From the NCBI GenBank assembly GCA_001771535.1, contig MEUB01000038.1, positions 1 to 33,961 of the forward strand: a stretch of 33,961 nucleotides of DNA, written 5' to 3'. Within the stretch, counting starts at the first letter, position 1. Each line of letters opens with the position of its first letter. The position numbers and the translations under genes were made by a program. The notes below the pieces were generated by a model. The model saw only the letters and a program-made list of their open reading frames with translations, was not told where the DNA came from and made no database searches. The stretch is from a candidate division WOR-1 bacterium RIFOXYB2_FULL_37_13 (GTDB lineage Bacteria > Margulisbacteria > WOR-1 > XYC2-FULL-46-14 > XYC2-FULL-37-10). Positions 33,880 through 33,961 of the stretch are shown here, piece after piece.

Positions 33880-33961
33880 TGGTCATTTTTTGTATATCTG
33901 ATCCTCGGATCAACAAGTGCATACCCAATATCCGCCAAAAGATTCCCCATCACTATCAAAA
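33876..33961 (-). CDS. dppB: C-terminal end of DppB-type permease, partial
   Basis: Only the last 27 codons and the stop are inside the window (LIVMGNLLADIGYALVDPRI, then RYTKNDQ). The NLLxDxxYxxxDPRIRY ending is the standard C terminus of DppB/OppB. The stop overlaps the dppC start by three bases. Confidence 0.88.
   Translation of the reverse strand, partial: LIVMGNLLADIGYALVDPRIRYTKNDQ

Overview
The window (33,961 bp, AT-rich) comes from a diderm bacterium. It encodes a secretin, several beta-barrel outer-membrane proteins and a porin that carries an S-layer-homology (SLH) domain. An SLH-plus-barrel outer-membrane anchor is characteristic of the diderm Terrabacteria (Negativicutes, Halanaerobiales, Cyanobacteria, Margulisbacteria/WOR-1). 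The low GC content and gene content suggest an uncultured Margulisbacteria/WOR-1-like lineage. That placement is inference: no rRNA or other taxonomic marker is present. No rRNA, tRNA or CRISPR array was seen.

Region 1 (1-2709) is a damaged, mobile stretch. It holds the 5' part of a secreted repeat protein that runs off the left edge, a complete IS256/IS1249-type insertion sequence (1392-2431) with perfect 25-bp inverted repeats, an 8-bp target duplication and a one-base frame break at the transposase start, and the orphan C-terminal tail of an Rpn-type nuclease.

Region 2 (2710-11575, minus strand) is a candidate surface-fibre assembly locus. It runs SLH porin, then a small secreted beta-sandwich subunit, two large chaperone-like proteins, and a giant outer-membrane barrel protein with adhesin-type domains. 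The last four are coupled head to tail. Region 3 (11576-15789, plus strand) has a membrane glycosyltransferase that looks leaderless, a small outer-membrane protein, and a second locus of the same type: two near-identical subunit genes flanking a one-domain chaperone-like gene, separated by hairpins. The subunits of both loci share a pattern, and a similar domain appears at the N terminus of the giant barrel protein. Together they resemble a chaperone-usher pathway or a Gram-negative counterpart of WxL/DUF916 clusters, without matching either clearly. This is the best candidate for an undescribed system.

Region 4 (15877-33961) begins with a plus-strand response regulator. Convergent to it is a long minus-strand array: dipeptide ABC permeases (dppB end, dppC), cheW, a cheA-receiver hybrid, a receiver protein, a chemoreceptor, cheB, cheY, pilB, pilC, four pilin-like genes, a natural pilM-pilN fusion, pilO, a short secretin, and an AMIN-NAGPA glycosidase. 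It reads as a type IV pilus (or type II secretion-like) machine coupled to its own chemosensory pathway. No cheR, pilT, pilP or evident major pilin gene is present in the window.
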